The notes: generated by a model not told the origin, from the letters alone. Numbered from the stretch's first letter, positions 1 through 6,363 are shown. The stretch is 6,459 nt of DNA from WRIS01 sp050945135 (GCA_050945135.1 JBMNSJ010000067.1:1-6459); one strand, 5' to 3'. Numbers and translations are program-made.

Positions 1-45
1 CAGGTTCATGATGATCTGCTCTGTGGTGTAGCGTGTCTTTTTCAT
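1..45 (-). CDS. IS3-family transposase OrfA, N-terminal 15 codons only
   Basis: The visible residues are MKKTRYTTEQIIMNL. The pattern (R/K)-(Y/F)-T-x-E-Q-I-I opens the helix-turn-helix of OrfA proteins in the IS3 family, which bind the element's terminal repeats. The ATG is at 45-43, with AAAGGA about 8 bases upstream inside the IS end. The gene is cut by the window edge, so neither its integrity nor the usual OrfA/OrfB frameshift can be judged. The first five codons recur at 6444-6459. Confidence 0.75.
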   Translation of the reverse strand, partial: MKKTRYTTEQIIMNL

Positions 46-125
46 TGTCTGGTCCTTTCCCTTCAGTGTCGAATTCTATCTATTTCCTAACACTGGGGTT
101 GGATCAGATTCAGGGGGTCATGCCA
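1..125 (-). mobile_element. IS3-family element, 5' end (partial, runs off left edge)
   Basis: Read on the minus strand, this segment starts TGGCATGACCCCCTGAATC and leads into a start codon for a protein beginning MKKTRYTTEQII, typical of OrfA in IS3-family elements. The first 96 bases are identical to the segment at 6364-6459 in the opposite orientation. I place the boundary at 125 because the two copies stop matching there. If the true tip is the inner TGACCCCC, the boundary would be 120. An SD-like AAAGGA lies about 8 bases before the OrfA start. The rest of the element, its other end and any target duplication are outside the window. The IS subgroup cannot be assigned from this fragment. 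Confidence 0.82.
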
Positions 126-325
126 ATAGGTATTTCTTCGTCACGGGTAATCCGGTCAACCGTGTATTCGACGGAAGGATAGTCGGCTGCCTGACTTGCA
201 ATAACAAGCGATTCTGTGCTGAGCTTTACCGGCTCTGCCTTAGTTGGTTTTGTAGAGCATGCCGAAAAAGAAACGCAGGATAGTGCTAAAACAAACGCGA
301 GTAAAACCCCAAGCCATTTTCTCAT
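110..325 (-). pseudogene. Small lipoprotein gene truncated by the IS
   Basis: The open frame encodes 71 residues. It begins with a lipoprotein signal peptide: basic start MRKW, hydrophobic core LGVLLAFVLALSCV, then a lipobox-like SFSAC with the modified Cys near residue 23. A short Lys/Thr/Pro-rich linker follows. The ATG at 325 is preceded by AAAGGGG (334-340) with 8 bases of spacing, a strong ribosome site. The last codons (Met-Thr-Pro-stop) are the terminal bases of the IS, ATGACCCCCTGA, so the native gene has lost its 3' part. About 66 native residues remain. I do not recognise the family; the surviving mature part (PVKLSTESLVIASQAADYPS and on) has no clear motif. It may still be made as a short anchored peptide. 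The missing C-terminus should lie beyond the left IS, or beyond the right one if an inversion has occurred. Confidence 0.78.
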
Positions 326-365
326 AATGGATTCCCCTTTAATAATTCGCGGTGATTAGCTCTAC

Positions 366-392
366 ATTATAAGGGGATATCCCGGCTGAAAA
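366..392 (-). promoter_or_regulatory. Promoter of the lipoprotein gene, with palindrome in the spacer
   Basis: On the minus strand there is a perfect -10 hexamer TATAAT (366-371). A weak -35, TTTTCA (387-392), lies 15 bases upstream. The spacer contains the 10-base perfect palindrome GGGATATCCC (374-383), which could be an operator or chance. The start would lie about 35 bases before the lipoprotein ATG. The -10 is strong evidence; the short spacing and poor -35 are not. I see no good intrinsic terminator between the helicase stop (432) and this point, so some helicase transcripts may read through. Confidence 0.5.
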
Positions 393-431
393 GGTTTTAT
401 TTAGTTTACGTTCGCGTATCGCTTTTGAATT

Positions 432-1973
432 TTAGGCTGTCGTGGACTGCACTTTCTTTTTGCGCCCGGAGAACTTTTTACGTTGAGAATTCTTGGGACG
501 TCCAGCGTTTTTCCCTGATTCTTGTCGTGAATCTTTCCGTCTGCGTTGCCCTCGAACCTGATTGGATTTCTTATTGCGTGGCGAGCTGTGAGATGTTTTC
601 TTGGTCGATGTCTTGATGTCTTTGAGGCGGTCGAACTGCGCATCACCGCCGATGAGCATTTCTGCCAAAGCTGTCGCAACTTGCTCTTCTGAGCCTTGGA
701 AGGTATCAGAAGCGAGAAGTTCTTGCACGAGCTTTCGGGCTGCTTTCCCTGAGCGTTTCTTGGAGCGGGTTTCAATATCTTCAGCAAGTCGCGAAACCGC
801 TTTATTCATAATCTTCTCGCTCGAAGGAAGCTTGCGCTCCTGAATAGTACTTCCCGTATATTTCATAAGTGAGCGAAGGGTCATGTACTGTTTTTTGTTA
901 CAGATTAGCGTCTGCGAAAGTCCTTCTTTGCCTGCTCGTCCAGTACGACCAATGCGATGGATGTAGTATTCGAAAGTTTGAGGAAGATCGTAGTTGATAA
1001 CCACATCGACATCATCAACATCGATACCGCGCGCGGCAACATCGGTCGCAATCAGCGAGTGAATGCTTCCGTTGCGAAACTCTTGCATCACCTGGGATCT
1101 AGCTGCTTGAGTCATGTCTCCATGAAGTCCCGATGCCTTAAAACCTTGGCTGCGAAGCAGTTCTGCTAGTTCGTCTACCATCAGTTTTGTATTACAAAAA
1201 ACAATAGAGCGCTGCTTGTTGGCATGCATGAGAAGCGTAAGAACACTCTTCTTTTGTTTGTGCTCGATTTGGTAAAAAGTCTGCTCAATAGTAGCCTTGG
1301 TCTCATCTTCTGTTCCAGCGTTTACCGTATAAGGGTTGGTAAGAAAAGTGTTTGAGATCTTTAGAAGTGGCTCTGACATGGTTGCCGAAAATAACACGGT
1401 TTGGCGTTTGGTGGGCACCTGGGTAAGAATGGTTTCAATATCTTCAATGAAGCCCATGTTGAGCATTTCGTCGGCTTCGTCAAGGATGACGGTTTGAATC
1501 TGATTGAGCTTTAAGGTCTTGCGACGAATGTGGTCAAGCAAGCGTCCTGGAGTTCCAATCACGATATTTGCTCTTCGCAATTGCTTGATTTGATCGTTCA
1601 TGGGCGCACCGCCATACACCGTTGCAACCGAAATGCCTTCGTGATACTTCGCGTACTTCTTCATTTCTGTCGCAATTTGCATTGCGAGCTCTCTTGTTGG
1701 TGCAAGTACGAGAACTTGCGCGTGCTTATATTTGTTGTTCACCGATTCAATTGCGGGAATGCCAAAGGCTGCGGTTTTTCCTGTTCCGGTGCGACTACGA
1801 CCAATAAGGTCACGCCCTTCAATAAGTAGCGGAATGGCTTGAGATTGAATATCGGTAGCTTGTGTGTAGCCAATGTCTTCGATGGCATGAATGGTTTTTG
1901 GGCTGAGGGGCATTTCTGCAAATATGCTGGTCTGTACTTGGTTCTTCAATGGATCTCCTGATTCAACGTGCAT
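432..1973 (-). CDS. DEAD-box ATP-dependent RNA helicase with basic C-terminal tail
   Basis: A 513-residue cytoplasmic helicase that unwinds short RNA duplexes using ATP, of the DeaD/CsdA/CshA type active in ribosome assembly, mRNA decay and cold adaptation. All motifs are present, numbered from the ATG at 1973: Q motif (about F18-Q43), Walker A RTGTGKT (61-67), PTRELA (92-97), GG (121-122), TPGR (141-144), DEAD (165-168), SAT (196-198), IVFCNT (257-262), ATDVAARGID (309-318) and HRIGRTGRAG (339-348). Residues 390-450 form a helical region like the dimerisation segment of CshA/CsdA. From about 452 the tail is Lys/Arg/Ser-rich and probably disordered, for RNA binding. No DbpA-type RNA-binding domain is evident. 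The frame can be extended to a TTG at 2009, but that has no ribosome site. The ATG at 1973 has AGATGGG 9 bases upstream, and a leader hairpin sits just before it, so I prefer it. It is transcribed away from katA. Confidence 0.95.
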   Translation of the reverse strand: MHVESGDPLKNQVQTSIFAEMPLSPKTIHAIEDIGYTQATDIQSQAIPLLIEGRDLIGRSRTGTGKTAAFGIPAIESVNNKYKHAQVLVLAPTRELAMQIATEMKKYAKYHEGISVATVYGGAPMNDQIKQLRRANIVIGTPGRLLDHIRRKTLKLNQIQTVILDEADEMLNMGFIEDIETILTQVPTKRQTVLFSATMSEPLLKISNTFLTNPYTVNAGTEDETKATIEQTFYQIEHKQKKSVLTLLMHANKQRSIVFCNTKLMVDELAELLRSQGFKASGLHGDMTQAARSQVMQEFRNGSIHSLIATDVAARGIDVDDVDVVINYDLPQTFEYYIHRIGRTGRAGKEGLSQTLICNKKQYMTLRSLMKYTGSTIQERKLPSSEKIMNKAVSRLAEDIETRSKKRSGKAARKLVQELLASDTFQGSEEQVATALAEMLIGGDAQFDRLKDIKTSTKKTSHSSPRNKKSNQVRGQRRRKDSRQESGKNAGRPKNSQRKKFSGRKKKVQSTTA

Positions 1974-1982
1974 CGCTAGTTT

Positions 1983-2001
1983 CCCATCTCTTTTAGATGG
2001 G
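1983..2001 (-). promoter_or_regulatory. Hairpin covering the helicase ribosome binding site
   Basis: On the minus strand the sequence reads CCCATCT-AAAAG-AGATGGG, a perfect 7-base stem with a 5-base loop. The 3' arm AGATGGG is the only Shine-Dalgarno-like sequence before the helicase ATG at 1973. Folding would therefore hide the ribosome site and limit translation until the stem is opened. The pairing is seen directly; the regulatory effect is inferred. Its position also argues against the alternative TTG start at 2009, which would put it inside the coding region. Confidence 0.6.
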
Positions 2002-2010
2002 CGCTGCAAT

Positions 2011-2046
2011 TCGTGACACGTGTGCGTTTGTGAGCGCTAGTCACGA
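2011..2046 (-). repeat. Inverted repeat in the helicase leader
   Basis: TCGTGAC at 2011-2017 and GTCACGA at 2040-2046 form a perfect 7-base inverted repeat with 22 bases between, including the palindrome ACACGTGT (2016-2023). On the minus-strand RNA it would form a second stem right after the terminator T-tract and before the ribosome-site hairpin. It could be a leader stem or a protein-binding site. Confidence 0.4.
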
Positions 2047-2080
2047 AAAAATCACCCACTCTGACAAACAAAGTGGGTGA
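2046..2080 (-). terminator. Intrinsic terminator or attenuator upstream of the helicase gene
   Basis: On the minus strand, TCACCCACT (2080-2072) and AGTGGGTGA (2060-2052) form a perfect 9-base stem with an 11-base loop, followed at once by six T residues (2051-2046). This is a textbook intrinsic terminator for minus-strand transcription; the plus orientation lacks a T-tract. No minus-strand gene is recognisable between it and the divergent katA, and it lies 72 bases before the helicase ATG. The natural reading is an attenuator in a long helicase leader. The alternative is the end of an unannotated small RNA encoded within about 2081-2400. Form is certain; role is inferred. Confidence 0.75.
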
Positions 2081-2116
2081 CCTCATTTGGTAAGTTACAT
2101 CCAGGAGCATACTGAT

Positions 2117-2166
2117 GGTACATCGCTGCGGATTGCGTGGATTAATTCAGCGCTCGTGAGTGTACC
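2117..2166 (-). other. Nested stem element in the helicase leader
   Basis: GGTACA (2117-2122) pairs with TGTACC (2161-2166), and inside them CGCTG (2124-2128) pairs with CAGCG (2148-2152). The result is a two-part stem with a loop of about 19 bases. It lies just upstream, in the minus direction, of the terminator at 2080-2046, where a sensing or antitermination element would sit. It matches no riboswitch class I recognise. Confidence 0.35.
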
Positions 2167-2386
2167 TTAGTTTGTTGCAGGTGAACACAAATAAACTGCG
2201 AGACAACATATAAACATCATCAGCGGAAAGAAGTTTGGATCAAGGACAAAGCGAGTGACGGAAAGATAACAAAACACCAAATCAGGTAACCTTCACCCTA
2301 CTTTTTACCGCATTTCTCTTTTGAAGAGCCATACTTCTTGAGCATAGAGGGCGGGTCCGGCCTTGAAAAGCTGGCCCAAAACAAGC

Positions 2387-2393
2387 AAAGGGG
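2387..2393 (+). promoter_or_regulatory. Ribosome binding site that fixes the catalase start
   Basis: AAAGGGG lies 8 bases before the ATG at 2402. The open frame continues upstream to a TTG at 2363, but that codon has no ribosome site, and the extra 13 residues do not look like a catalase N-terminus. Confidence 0.75.
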
Positions 2394-2401
2394 TATTGCT
2401 C

Positions 2402-3946
2402 ATGAAGAACGATGAAACCAAAAAATTGACAAGCGAGAACGGTGCTCCCGTTTCAAATGGAACCGATTCGCTAACAGCGGGGGAACGTGGGCCGGTCGCG
2501 TTGCAAGATCTTTGGCTTTTGGAAAAACTAGCTCACTTCGATCGTGAGGTAATTCCTGAGCGCAGAATGCATGCAAAAGGAAGCGGGGCTTTTGGGAAAT
2601 TCGTCACCACTCACGATATTACCCAATATACCAAGGCCTCTCTGTTCGCTGAAGTTGGAAAAGAGACCGAAGTCTTCGTTCGTTTTTCTACCGTAGCAGG
2701 AGAACGCGGGGCGGCAGATGCTGAGCGCGATATCCGCGGCTTTGCTATTAAGTTTTATACCGATGAGGGCAACTGGGATTTAGTGGGAAACAATACGCCG
2801 GTCTTTTTCCTGCGAGACGGACTGCAATTTCCTGATTTAAACCGAGCAGTTAAGCGCGACCCAAAAACCAATATGCGCTCAGCGCTCAACAATTGGGATT
2901 TTTGGACTATGCTTCCCGAGGCGCTTCACCAGGTTACCATCGTAATGTCAGATCGCGGAATCCCAAGAGGTTATCGCCATATGCATGGATTTGGCAGCCA
3001 TACCTTCTCGCTTATTAATGCGGATAATGAACGGGTGTGGTGTAAATTCCACCTGCGCACCCAGCAGGGTATTCAAAATCTCACCGATCAGGATGCCGAG
3101 GTGCTTGTTGGAAAAGATAGAGAAAGCTCTCAGCGCGATTTGTTCAACGCTATTGAAAAGGGAGATTATCCAAAATGGACCTTCTATATTCAAGTCATGA
3201 CTGATGAGCAGGCCGATAATCATCCCGACAATCCCTTTGATATTACAAAGGTTTGGAGCCATAAGGACTATCCGTTAATCGAGGTGGGAGAGCTTATTCT
3301 TGACCGTAACCCGGAAAACTATTTTGCAGAGGTCGAGCAGGCCGCCTTCGCCCCCGCTCATATTATTCCAGGTATTGGTCTGTCCCCTGACAAGCTTTTG
3401 CAAGCTCGTTTGTTTAGTTACGGAGATGCGCACCGGCATCGTCTTGGCGTAAACAATGATCAGATTCCCGTGAATAGACCACGCGTGCCCGCGCATGACT
3501 ATCATCGCGATGGACAGATGCGTGTTGATGACAATCATGGTGCAACCTTGGGTTATTCTCCGAACAGTTTCGGAGAATGGGCGGAGCAGCCCAGTTATGC
3601 AGAGCCTGCACTTGAGCTAGACGGCGCACTAGATCGCTTTAGCCTATACGGGCCTAACGATGACTGTTTTTACCAGCCAGGCAACCTATATCGTTTAATG
3701 GAAGAAGAGAAGCGCGCGATATTGATCGATAACACAGCTCGCAATATCGAGGGAGCAACAGAAAACATTAAGTATCGACATGCCGCTCATTGTTATTTGG
3801 CAGACCCTGAATATGGAAAACGGATTGCTCAAGCTTGTGGTCTTGACGAGGCAAAGCTTATTGAAATAGCTGAAATCCCTACGGTGCCCGAACGTCTTGC
3901 GGCAACAAGCATGGAGGCATGGGGCATTACAACGCGCACTCCTTAA
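2402..3946 (+). CDS. katA: Monofunctional heme catalase (small-subunit type)
   Basis: This 514-residue cytoplasmic enzyme converts 2 H2O2 to water and O2. The length and whole sequence fit small-subunit heme catalases; there is no large-subunit flavodoxin-like C-terminal domain and no secretion signal. Visible landmarks are the distal active-site His57 in RRMHAKGSGAFG, VRFSTVAGERGAADAERDIRGFA (93-115), the distal Asn in VGNNTPVFFLRD (128-139), DRGIPRGYRHMHGFGSHTF (184-202), and the proximal heme ligand Tyr340 with Arg336 in the signature RLFSYGDAHRHRLG. NADPH-type fold residues such as PVNRPR and YHRDGQMRVD are also present. The start is set by AAAGGGG before 2402. The gene probably begins a two-gene transcript with the FAD oxidoreductase 44 bases downstream, with no terminator between. 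Peroxide regulation is expected for the family, but no known operator is visible. Confidence 0.97.
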   Translation: MKNDETKKLTSENGAPVSNGTDSLTAGERGPVALQDLWLLEKLAHFDREVIPERRMHAKGSGAFGKFVTTHDITQYTKASLFAEVGKETEVFVRFSTVAGERGAADAERDIRGFAIKFYTDEGNWDLVGNNTPVFFLRDGLQFPDLNRAVKRDPKTNMRSALNNWDFWTMLPEALHQVTIVMSDRGIPRGYRHMHGFGSHTFSLINADNERVWCKFHLRTQQGIQNLTDQDAEVLVGKDRESSQRDLFNAIEKGDYPKWTFYIQVMTDEQADNHPDNPFDITKVWSHKDYPLIEVGELILDRNPENYFAEVEQAAFAPAHIIPGIGLSPDKLLQARLFSYGDAHRHRLGVNNDQIPVNRPRVPAHDYHRDGQMRVDDNHGATLGYSPNSFGEWAEQPSYAEPALELDGALDRFSLYGPNDDCFYQPGNLYRLMEEEKRAILIDNTARNIEGATENIKYRHAAHCYLADPEYGKRIAQACGLDEAKLIEIAEIPTVPERLAATSMEAWGITTRTP

Positions 3947-3990
3947 ACGGGAAGAAGATGCGAAGATAGGAAAATCGAGCAGTCAGAGAT

Positions 3991-5172
3991 ATGCGCATGA
4001 GTGATTCTTTTTGGTTACAAACAACGCCTGATGCGCGTTGTCCGTCGCTTACGAAATCCTGTGAAGCTGACGTCGTGGTTATCGGCGGAGGCCTCACAGG
4101 TCTACATACGGCGCTAGCCCTTCTTGAGCTTGACTCGTCTTTGAGTGTGTTGCTTATCGAGGCACATCAAATATGTAGTGGAGCTTCGGGGCGCACAATG
4201 GGAAAGCTTGCTACTAATCATTCACGGATATATCCACGTCTCACCCCAGATGCGGGTGCGGCATATGCCGAGGCAGATAATCAGGGATTCAACCGTATTC
4301 TAGAGCTTGTTAAAACCTATGAGATTGAGTGTGATTTGCAGCACGTCTCACACTACATCTTCGCGTCTACTGAGGCGCACACTGGCCACGTGCGTAAAGA
4401 TTACGAAGCATTCGAGCGCTTCGGTATTGATATTGACTGGTTTGAGCCGCAAGATATCACATCGCAAGAGCTTCCTATGGACTTTCTGGTAAGTCTTAAG
4501 AAAACAAATCAAGCGATATATCATCCTCGCAAGTTTGCGCTCGGGGTGATGCAAGTTATTCAATCTTTGGGTGGGCGCGTATACGAACACACGGCTGCGG
4601 TAGAGCTCAAAGAAACACTTGAGGGAGTTACGGTCTTGCTTCAAAACGGTGCATCCATCAAAGCGAAGAAGGCAGTTGTTGCAACGCGTGTGGGTATAGG
4701 TGCTGATGAGCCCTACGCTGCCTCGCTTTCGTTTTGGCGAAGCTATCTAGCTGCTTATCCTTTTGAAGAGGCTCCCGTGAGGCACGCCTACACACGCTAC
4801 GATCCGGCAGTTACCTCTGTCCGGCCAAACGATACGCACTTAGTTATTGGAGGAAGCAACCCAAAAGCGCTTAAGGCTGAAGAGGAGAAACATTATCAGG
4901 CACTCGATGCGTGGGTGCAAAACAGCTATCCAAAAGTTAAAACAAGTGCAGCCCTGCGGCAGGTTCCGGCTTGGTGGGGAGAGGATGCCGACAGTGCTGA
5001 CAGGCTTCCTCTCATTGGCCTGTATCGCAGGGGTGCAAAGCATAGCTTTATGGCCACGGGTTATTGTGGCTGGGGTATGACAAAGTCAGCTTTTGCGGGC
5101 ATCATGCTTGCCAATCTAGTTCGGGGTGAAAATCACCCCTACCAATCTTATTTCGACCCTTGGCGTTTCTAG
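3991..5172 (+). CDS. FAD-dependent oxidoreductase, DAO family
   Basis: A 393-residue flavoprotein of the D-amino-acid oxidase/glycine oxidase fold, probably cytoplasmic. The N-terminal Rossmann motif is VVVIGGGLTGLHTALAL (about 28-44), with Glu57 in LLIEA at the usual FAD ribose-binding place. SGASGRTMGKLAT (63-75) is the flavin-contacting segment. The C-terminal ATGYCGWGMTKSAFAG (355-370) closes the FAD site. Related proteins of this branch often have an added C-terminal Rieske [2Fe-2S] domain; this one stops at DPWRF and has no Cys-x-His pair, so it is the Rieske-less form. The substrate cannot be read from sequence. Such enzymes often oxidise amines or amino acids and release H2O2, which would suit its place right after catalase. 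The start may be 3991 or the in-frame ATG at 3997; both have weak ribosome sites. Confidence 0.88.
   Translation: MRMSDSFWLQTTPDARCPSLTKSCEADVVVIGGGLTGLHTALALLELDSSLSVLLIEAHQICSGASGRTMGKLATNHSRIYPRLTPDAGAAYAEADNQGFNRILELVKTYEIECDLQHVSHYIFASTEAHTGHVRKDYEAFERFGIDIDWFEPQDITSQELPMDFLVSLKKTNQAIYHPRKFALGVMQVIQSLGGRVYEHTAAVELKETLEGVTVLLQNGASIKAKKAVVATRVGIGADEPYAASLSFWRSYLAAYPFEEAPVRHAYTRYDPAVTSVRPNDTHLVIGGSNPKALKAEEEKHYQALDAWVQNSYPKVKTSAALRQVPAWWGEDADSADRLPLIGLYRRGAKHSFMATGYCGWGMTKSAFAGIMLANLVRGENHPYQSYFDPWRF
5123..5139 (+). repeat. Perfect hairpin inside the 3' end of the oxidoreductase gene
   Basis: GGGGTGA-AAA-TCACCCC is a perfect 7-base stem with a triloop, 33 bases before the stop codon. A T-rich but interrupted stretch follows (CTTATTTCG), so it is at best a weak terminator. 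It could help end the catalase-oxidoreductase transcript or protect its 3' end. No better terminator is seen between 5173 and 5259. Confidence 0.4.
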
Positions 5173-5207
5173 GTTTTGTAAAATGATACTTCCTTGAAGC
5201 ATGCGAA

Positions 5208-5237
5208 TTAGCGAGAGGCTCACCGGTCGAGTACAAT
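5208..5237 (+). promoter_or_regulatory. Promoter of the NYN-LOTUS gene
   Basis: TACAAT (5232-5237) matches five of six bases of the -10 consensus. TTAGCG (5208-5213) is a poor -35 at an 18-base spacing. Transcription would begin near 5244, giving a very short leader with the ribosome site GAAAGG (5248-5253) 6 bases before the ATG at 5260. This suggests the gene is expressed independently of the oxidoreductase. Confidence 0.45.
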
Positions 5238-5259
5238 ACCAAAAAACGAAAGGTATCTT

Positions 5260-6180
5260 ATGGCTGACATACGGCGCATTGCGGTTCTCATTGATTCAGA
5301 CAACATTTCGGCAGACTACATCGGTGCAGTGCTCGATGAAGTTGCGGCTTATGGCGTTGCTTCAGTTCGTCGAATTTATGCAGATTGGACAAGTCCACAT
5401 GCTGCAAAATGGAAGAGCGAACTTCTGGATAACTCTCTCACTCCAATCCAGCAGTTTTCTAATACCACCGGGAAAAACTCGACAGACTCAGCCATGATTA
5501 TTGACGCAATGGATGTGTTGTACTCTGGTGATGTGGATGGATTCTGCATCGTGTCTTCAGATAGCGATTTCACGCGTTTGGCAAGTCGTCTTCGGGAATC
5601 AGGCTCTTTGGTTATTGGTATGGGAGAAGAAAAAACTCCACTGGCATTCAGAAAAGCTTGTACCAAGTTTATCACCCTCGAAAATCTCATGAAGGAACGA
5701 GATGAGCCACTCAGTCAGCAAAACACTTTGAAGGTGGAAGCGGTTGAAAATGCCATTGTGGATATTCTTGCCTTCAATGAGGGTTTGGGCAAACGCACCA
5801 GGTTATCCGAGGTTGGCATTGAGTTGAGTAACAAATACTCTGACTTTGATGTACGAAACTACGGCTATTCATCGCTATCTCGCTTCCTCGAAGAAATGCC
5901 ACGCTTCGAGCTAGAAAAAGAAGGCGATGCGTACTTTATCTCGATGAATGAGCCGCCTTCCACAAAAGAAACCATTGCCGCCTTTATAAAGGGTGAGATT
6001 GAGTCGAGTTCTCAGAAAAAGATTCTTCTTAGCGAGCTGGGAAACCTTGTCAGAAGCGAGTATCCTCGTTTTAGTCTGAGAAATTATGGCTATGCTCAGT
6101 TCTCCAAGTTCGTTGCAAGCCTCGAGGGAATTGGGGTCGAAAGCGATGCAAGCCAAGAGCAATATGCAGTCATTGAGTAA
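5260..6180 (+). CDS. NYN-domain predicted ribonuclease with two tandem OST-HTH/LOTUS domains
   Basis: This 306-residue cytoplasmic protein begins with a NYN (PIN-like, LabA/DUF88) domain at about 1-145. It shows the acidic metal-binding pattern of the family: D12 and D14 in VLIDSDN, D76 and D82 in TDSAMIIDAMD, and D101 and D103 in IVSSDSDF. The family is predicted to cut RNA using metal ions. Residues about 160-228 and 237-306 are two related winged-helix OST-HTH/LOTUS domains. Each has an LSE(V/L)G helix followed by (Y)xxF-xxRNYGY-xxxSxF; the RNYGY cores are at 199-203 and 274-278. LOTUS domains bind RNA, so the protein probably joins RNA recognition to cleavage. Single-LOTUS forms are common in bacteria; two in tandem are less usual. 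The ATG has GAAAGG 6 bases upstream, and a terminator follows the stop directly. Its target RNA is unknown. Confidence 0.9.
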   Translation: MADIRRIAVLIDSDNISADYIGAVLDEVAAYGVASVRRIYADWTSPHAAKWKSELLDNSLTPIQQFSNTTGKNSTDSAMIIDAMDVLYSGDVDGFCIVSSDSDFTRLASRLRESGSLVIGMGEEKTPLAFRKACTKFITLENLMKERDEPLSQQNTLKVEAVENAIVDILAFNEGLGKRTRLSEVGIELSNKYSDFDVRNYGYSSLSRFLEEMPRFELEKEGDAYFISMNEPPSTKETIAAFIKGEIESSSQKKILLSELGNLVRSEYPRFSLRNYGYAQFSKFVASLEGIGVESDASQEQYAVIE

Positions 6181-6205
6181 GAAGGCTGTGCGCCTTTCGT
6201 TTTTT
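6181..6205 (+). terminator. Intrinsic terminator after the NYN-LOTUS gene
   Basis: AAGGC (6182-6186) and GCCTT (6192-6196) form a stem with a 5-base loop, followed by TCG and six T residues (6200-6205). It starts immediately after the stop codon. The stem is short, but the T-tract and position make it convincing. Confidence 0.7.
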
Positions 6206-6293
6206 GCTGCATCCCTAGCATGACTGGAAGATGAAAGGGCAAGCTTATGCCATGTTAGATTTACGTCTATTCGTTGATGAGCGAGCAGAATGA

Positions 6294-6320
6294 CCTGAAA
6301 CCTTCCGTCATCATTTCAGG
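6294..6320. repeat. Inverted repeat in the gene-free stretch before the right IS
   Basis: CCTGAAA (6294-6300) and TTTCAGG (6314-6320) are perfect 7-base arms around a 13-base loop. No T-tract follows on either strand, so it is not a clear terminator. The surrounding 6206-6363 holds no open frame longer than about 17 codons and nothing else I can name. Confidence 0.35.
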
Positions 6321-6363
6321 AGATTCTTTACATCCTTCTTTGAGCCATATGAGCGCACCATTG

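Larger units (their letters stand above)
2081..2401. promoter_or_regulatory. Divergent intergenic region between helicase and katA
   Basis: This stretch of about 320 bases has no convincing gene and should carry both divergent promoters. For the helicase (minus), the best candidate is an extended -10, TGTTATCTT, whose hexamer lies at 2263-2268; its -35 is poor, and it would give a leader of roughly 280 bases. For katA (plus), a weak candidate is TTGAAG (2321-2326) with a 16-17 base spacer to CATAGA/ATAGAG near 2343-2349. I found no good match to a PerR box or other known peroxide-sensor operator. The ribosome site of katA is at 2387-2393. Confidence 0.4.

Noticed and set aside
401..787. 128-codon minus-strand open frame overlapping the helicase 3' end
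   Set aside because: It is out of frame with a clearly real gene, very rich in Lys/Arg/Pro/Ser, and has no recognisable domain. It is a by-product of the basic tail's base composition.
1974..2009. Extension of the helicase to a TTG start at 2009 (12 more residues)
   Set aside because: There is no ribosome site before the TTG, and the extension would place the 1983-2001 hairpin inside the gene. The ATG at 1973 has a plausible ribosome site.
2167..2220. Minus-strand 17-residue frame MMFICCLAVYLCSPATN as a leader peptide before the attenuator
   Set aside because: The position is suggestive, but there is no Shine-Dalgarno sequence and no run of regulatory codons.
2282..2332. Minus-strand 16-residue frame MALQKRNAVKSRVKVT
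   Set aside because: No ribosome site at proper spacing and no other support.
2363..2401. Extension of catalase to a TTG start at 2363
   Set aside because: There is no ribosome site, while AAAGGGG sits at ideal spacing before the ATG at 2402. The added residues are unlike catalase N-termini.
2948..3262. 104-codon minus-strand open frame inside katA
   Set aside because: It lies wholly antisense to a well-conserved enzyme, with no ribosome site evidence or domain.
5376..5690. 104-codon minus-strand open frame inside the NYN gene
   Set aside because: It is antisense to conserved NYN motifs and the sequence looks like no protein family.
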